Assembly (NCBI GenBank): GCA_021413965.1
Contig: JAIOPI010000015.1
Coordinates: forward strand, 124,001 to 188,000
Length of the DNA stretch: 64,000 bases
Source of the DNA: Lentisphaerota bacterium
GTDB lineage: Bacteria; Verrucomicrobiota; Kiritimatiellia; UBA8416; JAIOPI01
Direction of reading: 5' to 3'
The notes under the pieces were generated by a model. It saw only the letters and a program-made list of their open reading frames with translations. It was not told the DNA's origin and made no database searches. Below, piece after piece: positions 61,758 through 64,000 of the stretch; the first letter of the stretch is position 1, and each line of letters opens with the position of its first letter. The translations under genes were made by a program, and so were the position numbers.

Positions 61758-62176
61758 GACTCCTCCTTATCCGCACCGGCGTCCACGGCCACGGCGGCTT
61801 CCACCGCCACCGGCCGCGTCCGAATCTGCAATCCGGCCGCCACCGCCCCGTCCACGAGCGCCTTGACGCGCCCATGAAACTTGAAACCCCCGCGATCCAC
61901 GACCACCCGCTGAATGCCGGCGGCCAATGCGACCGCAGCCGCCGATTTCCCGAGCTCCGCTGCCCGCCCAACCGTCGGGTTCCCGGAACTCTTCTCCACC
62001 ACGGTCGACGCCGATGCCAGTGTGGCGTTCTTCAGATCGTCCACGAACTGCACATACATGTGCCGATTCGAAATCATGATGGCCATGCGAGGCCGCTCCG
62101 CCGTCCCCGAGATCCTCCGGCGAATCCGGGCGTGCCGGCTGGTCCGTTGTACAATGCGAGTGTTTTCGCGCTTCAT
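61754..62176 (-). CDS. rplR: 50S ribosomal protein L18
   Basis: The 140-aa protein shows the L18 pattern [20 protein letters not shown], with [11 protein letters not shown] and [20 protein letters not shown]. The C-terminal 25 residues form an Ala/Val/Glu extension beyond the usual end. L18 binds 5S rRNA. It lies between rplF and rpsE. Confidence 0.96.
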   Translation of the reverse strand: MKRENTRIVQRTSRHARIRRRISGTAERPRMAIMISNRHMYVQFVDDLKNATLASASTVVEKSSGNPTVGRAAELGKSAAAVALAAGIQRVVVDRGGFKFHGRVKALVDGAVAAGLQIRTRPVAVEAAVAVDAGADKEES

Positions 62177-62195
62177 AGTGATCTCTCGGGCAGCT

Positions 62196-62735
62196 TTACG
62201 CCACGGTCTTGCCGACCTTGCGCTTCACGTGCTCACCCTCGTAACGAATGCCCTTACCCTTGTACGGCTCAGCCGGGAAGAACGAGCGGATGCGGGCCGC
62301 GGTGTCGCCGACCAGCTGCTTGTCCATACCACTGACCGTCATCTTGACGCCTTCCTGCTCCGTCACCTTGATCCCATCCGGTATGTCGAACTGCACCGGT
62401 GAGGCAAATCCGAGAGACAGCGCCATCTTGCCCTTGCCCTGCAGCGCCACCTTGAAGCCGACGCCCTCGATGAGCAACTTCTTCGAGTAGCCCTTGGAGA
62501 CCCCCTCGATCATGTTGGCAATCATGTTGCGCGCCAGCCCGTGAAGACTCCGCCCCTCGCGTGAATCCTCCAAGGACACAACCTTCACCTGGTCGGCCTC
62601 CACACTGGCCTGAACCTTGTCGGGCAATTGCACCGACAGTTCCCCTAAGGCACCCTTCACCGTCACGCTGGCTCCCGCCACCGTCACGGTGACGCCCTTG
62701 GCGATCGGCACCGGGCTTCTTCCCACTCTCGACAT
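62196..62735 (-). CDS. rplF: 50S ribosomal protein L6
   Basis: The 179-aa protein starts at 62735 (MSRVGRSPVPIAKGV), the conserved N-terminus. VKGALGELSVQLP, HGLARNMIANMIEGVSKGY and the end KGKGIRYEGEHVKRKVGKTV are standard. L6 sits near the factor-binding centre. The longer ORF is rejected as it overruns the rpsH end. Confidence 0.97.
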   Translation of the reverse strand: MSRVGRSPVPIAKGVTVTVAGASVTVKGALGELSVQLPDKVQASVEADQVKVVSLEDSREGRSLHGLARNMIANMIEGVSKGYSKKLLIEGVGFKVALQGKGKMALSLGFASPVQFDIPDGIKVTEQEGVKMTVSGMDKQLVGDTAARIRSFFPAEPYKGKGIRYEGEHVKRKVGKTVA

Positions 62736-62775
62736 CGCACATTCTCCCGTCGTTACGACGCTGCAGGCAAACATC

Positions 62776-63174
62776 CTACCAGATCGAACAAAGCAATTCA
62801 CCGCCGACCCGGCGCTTCCGGGCATCCTTGTCGCTCAGGAGCCCCGACGAGGTGCTAAGAATCGACACCCCCATGCCCCCCAGGACTCGCGGAATGTCGT
62901 CGGCCCCGACATACAGCCGACGTCCGGGCTTGCTCGCCCGGCGCATCCCCGTGATGACAGGCACATGTCCGGCGGCGTACTTGAGGAACAGCCGCAACGT
63001 CCGATGCGCCCCGCCCCCCTCCACCACAAAATCACGAATGAACCCCTCGCGCCGCAGTATCACGGCGATGTCGCCCTTGATGCGCGAATGCGGAATGTCC
63101 ACCACGTCTTTCTGGCTCATCTGCGCATTGCGCATTCTCACCAGCATATCGGCGATCGGATCTGTCTGACTCAT
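62776..63174 (-). CDS. rpsH: 30S ribosomal protein S8
   Basis: The 132-aa protein starts at 63174 with MSQTDPIADMLVRMRNAQMS, then IKGDIAVILRREGFIRDFVV, and ends VLGGMGVSILSTSSGLLSD with a short basic/Trp tail. The C-terminal part normally reads GLGIxILSTS, so Met replaces Leu here. S8 nucleates the central domain of 16S rRNA. The track's longer start is not conserved. Confidence 0.96.
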   Translation of the reverse strand: MSQTDPIADMLVRMRNAQMSQKDVVDIPHSRIKGDIAVILRREGFIRDFVVEGGGAHRTLRLFLKYAAGHVPVITGMRRASKPGRRLYVGADDIPRVLGGMGVSILSTSSGLLSDKDARKRRVGGELLCSIW

Positions 63175-63214
63175 CCTCGCTCCCGTTCCAATCTCGTTTC
63201 CGCTGCAGCCCCGG

Positions 63215-63400
63215 TTACCAGCTCGCCCGAATAACGCCCGGAATCTGCGCCGTGACGGCCAGCTCCCGGAAGCAAATACGGCACACCTGGAATTTACGCA
63301 TGAAGGCGTGTCTACGCCCACAACGCTTGCACCGGCTATAACGCCGCGTCTTGAACTTCGGCTTCCGGGCCGCCTTCACCATCAATGATGTCTTGGCCAA
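63215..63400 (-). CDS. rpsN: 30S ribosomal protein S14, zinc-binding (type Z)
   Basis: The 61-aa protein begins [16 protein letters not shown] and has a four-Cys zinc knuckle, RCKRCGRRH and [10 protein letters not shown]. The short form with zinc ligands is the type Z version, unlike the roughly 100-aa zinc-free S14. It lies between rplE and rpsH, as usual. Confidence 0.96.
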   Translation of the reverse strand: MAKTSLMVKAARKPKFKTRRYSRCKRCGRRHAFMRKFQVCRICFRELAVTAQIPGVIRASW

Positions 63401-63415
63401 TGCCGTCCTCCCTAA

Positions 63416-63952
63416 CTACTTTTCGGCAAAGGGGATGCCGAGCCCCTTCAACAGCAACCGCGATTCATCCCGGGTCTGGCTGCTCATCACGATCGTGATG
63501 TTCATGCCCTGGACCGCCCCCACATGGTTCGGGTCGATCTCCGGAAATATCGTTTGTTCCTTCACGCCCACCGTGTAATTGCCCTGCGCGTCGAATGCGT
63601 TCGGCGGCAGCCCACGGAAGTCACGGATGCGCGGCAGCGCCGCCGCGATGAACCGCTCCAGAAAGTCGTACATGCGCGGGCCCCGCAACGTCACTTTCGC
63701 ACCAATCGACATCCCTTCGCGAAGCTTGAAATTCGAGATGCTCTTCCGTGCCTTTGTGACGATCGGCTTCTGCCCCGTAATCCGCGCCAGCTCTGTGACA
63801 TGCGTCGCAAACTCGTCTTTATCGACGATCCCGATGCCCATGTTCACGATCACCTTCTGCACGCGCGGCACGCGCATGGGATTCTCGATGCCCAGCTCCT
63901 TCTTAAGCTTTGGCACCACTTCCGTGACGTAACGTTCTTTCAAAATGCCCAT
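63416..63952 (-). CDS. rplE: 50S ribosomal protein L5
   Basis: The 178-aa protein has PRVQKVIVNMGIG early, RKSISNFKLREGMSIGAKVT, and the family ending MNITIVMSSQTRDESRLLLK. It binds 5S rRNA and P-site tRNA. Its start is complete, just inside the window. Confidence 0.97.
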   Translation of the reverse strand: MGILKERYVTEVVPKLKKELGIENPMRVPRVQKVIVNMGIGIVDKDEFATHVTELARITGQKPIVTKARKSISNFKLREGMSIGAKVTLRGPRMYDFLERFIAAALPRIRDFRGLPPNAFDAQGNYTVGVKEQTIFPEIDPNHVGAVQGMNITIVMSSQTRDESRLLLKGLGIPFAEK

Positions 63953-64000
63953 GGCTCAATCACCGATCAAATACGTGTTTACAACCGGCCGAGGAGCAGA
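63953..64000 (-). other. Edge sequence upstream of rplE, possible rplX 3' end
   Basis: In the canonical order rplX (L24) should end here. One minus-strand frame is open from the edge and stops with TGA 3 bp before the rplE start, giving SAPRPVVNTYLIGD. That tail is not recognisably L24, so the call is only positional. Confidence 0.25.

Noticed and set aside
63953-64000. rplX as a firm partial gene
   Set aside because: The open frame at the edge does not show an L24 C-terminus and only gene order supports it.
1-64000. CRISPR arrays, rRNA operons and tRNA genes
   Set aside because: No regularly spaced repeats, no rRNA signatures and no complete tRNA cloverleaf were seen on reading the gaps. 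A covariance-model scan would be needed to exclude small RNAs.

Overview
The window is about 64 kb of GC-rich bacterial chromosome. Several features suggest a Gram-negative member of the PVC group (Planctomycetes, Verrucomicrobia, Lentisphaerae, Kiritimatiellae). There are ADP-heptose genes for lipopolysaccharide, a type III glutamine synthetase, CehA/McbA, DUF3047 and GYF/DUF5362 proteins, and a phytanoyl-CoA dioxygenase paired with an AraC regulator. The ribosomal cluster lacks rpmD, rpsD and infA at their usual places. The phylum is inferred from gene content, not from a marker-gene tree.

Layout. (1) 1-7.1 kb: the 3' part of a degenerate sigma54-activator-like AAA+ protein, an AsmA-like protein, and glnN with a good -24/-12 (sigma54-type) promoter, an upstream repeat pair and a strong terminator. 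Then come a divergent PhyH dioxygenase/AraC pair and a metallophosphoesterase. (2) 7.2-12.2 kb, minus strand: a tightly overlapping four-gene cassette of a WXG100-like protein, a coiled-coil protein, a second small W-motif protein and a 1306-aa membrane FtsK/SpoIIIE ATPase. It looks like a compact type VII (Esx)-like secretion system and is the best candidate here for an undescribed system. (3) 12.3-21.5 kb: a VF530/DUF2132 protein, a GT39-like membrane glycosyltransferase, an AI-2E-type permease, an 805-bp empty stretch, and a GH2 plus cellulase-like glycosidase operon. (4) 21.5-26.2 kb: a RAYT/IS200-like transposase bounded by perfect 29-bp inverted repeats. It abuts a 163-bp near-identical copy of part of comM, whose intact gene lies 3 kb away beyond ychF. 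(5) 26.2-43.8 kb: mixed chromosomal genes, including an RNA methyltransferase, a CehA/McbA-like metallohydrolase, rpsU, a Mur ligase/folB/pteridine-reductase cluster, an NfeD-NfeD-FloA membrane-microdomain operon, a subtilase and a Nif3-like protein. (6) 43.9-53.9 kb: a TGS-nucleoside kinase, one-carbon genes fhs-folD, small zinc-ribbon and GYF proteins, a PAS/DHp protein without an ATPase domain, a stand-alone AICAR formyltransferase, and rfaE2-hldD. (7) 53.9-64 kb, minus strand: a GspF/PilC protein, then the alpha and spc ribosomal operons (rplQ-rpoA-rpsK-rpsM-rpmJ-map-adk-secY-rplO-rpsE-rplR-rplF-rpsH-rpsN-rplE).

How the genes fit together. fhs and folD make and interconvert formyl- and methylene-tetrahydrofolate, and the nearby AICAR formyltransferase uses 10-formyl-tetrahydrofolate. 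folB and the PTR1-type reductase fit pterin/folate synthesis. The glnN promoter and the activator-like gene upstream suggest nitrogen control through sigma54, although that activator lacks the residues needed to work alone. Two genes missing from the ORF track, rpsU (GTG start) and rpmJ (GTG start, 37 aa), were found by reading the sequence. I saw no rRNA, tRNA or CRISPR array.
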